A stretch of DNA of 41,721 bases from Treponema sp. Lineage in GTDB: Bacteria > Spirochaetota > Spirochaetia > Treponematales > Treponemataceae. The stretch is from contig JAEDED010000021.1 in the NCBI GenBank assembly GCA_016293495.1, forward strand, positions 1 through 41,721, written 5' to 3'. Within the stretch, counting starts at the first letter, position 1. Each line of letters begins with the position of its first letter. Shown here piece after piece: positions 41,684 to 41,721 of the stretch. The notes beneath the pieces were generated by a model that saw only the letters and a program-made list of their open reading frames with translations, had not been told where the DNA came from and did no database searches. Both the position numbers and the translations under genes were made by a program.

Positions 41684-41721
41684 GTCTCTAATTTTTAAGG
41701 TCTGAAATAAAAAAGCCAGAT

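Noticed and set aside
1..41721. CRISPR array
   Set aside because: No regularly spaced direct repeats of 20-40 bases were seen; the repeats found are single pairs or palindromes.

Overview
The window reads as chromosomal DNA of a spirochete, most likely a commensal Treponema. It has low GC content, a class B periplasmic flagellin (flaB) with a FliA-like promoter, several spirochete-style lipoproteins, and a chemoreceptor. The order of its housekeeping genes (dnaX-ybaB-recR, uvrB, rpmB, prs, folE, dgt, trx-hrpB) also fits. The organism assignment is inference from gene content.

Layout. Bases 1-9,500 are an accessory, partly decayed region. It holds a two-gene unknown cassette, a YqiA-like esterase, an ATPase/IS66 chimera, an Rpn nuclease, phage-tail debris, a HigBA-type locus whose toxin carries an internal deletion, an orphan response-regulator tail, a possible PD-(D/E)XK protein and two lipoproteins. 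Bases 9,500-12,000 hold a sensor kinase - LuxR regulator - membrane protein operon. Bases 12,100-35,700 are mostly core genes: the dnaX cluster, a sigma factor, HAD phosphatases, a MATE pump, uvrB, rpmB, a metallo-hydrolase, two envelope SH3-type proteins, prs with an FGGY kinase, tRNA-Arg(CCT), a chemoreceptor operon, folE, an HPt - receiver - dgt operon, and a radical SAM enzyme. Bases 35,900-40,700 hold hrpB (frameshifted), trx, a multi-hairpin intergenic segment, flaB and a secreted protein. Bases 40,800-41,721 are decayed again, with an internally deleted ATPase and a 386-bp internally deleted IS256-family element that keeps both terminal inverted repeats.

How the genes work together. 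The dnaX, ybaB and recR group serves replication and recombination repair, and uvrB serves excision repair. The dgt dNTPase sits behind an HPt and a receiver protein, so phosphorelay input and dNTP hydrolysis share one transcript. The kinase/regulator pair overlaps translationally with a substrate-binding-type membrane protein. An unknown soluble protein, a small membrane protein and a chemoreceptor form another apparent operon.

The most striking pattern is architectural. About ten genes have a TATAAT-like hexamer ending 6-7 bases before the start codon and no usable Shine-Dalgarno sequence, which predicts leaderless mRNAs. Neighbouring genes use strong AGGAG sites, so two start modes coexist. 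Other points to check are palindromic operators in front of higB, dnaX and the kinase; a duplicated kinase-promoter segment fused to a higA tail; a folded leader before prs; and a recurring form of decay in which a gene loses its middle but keeps both ends.
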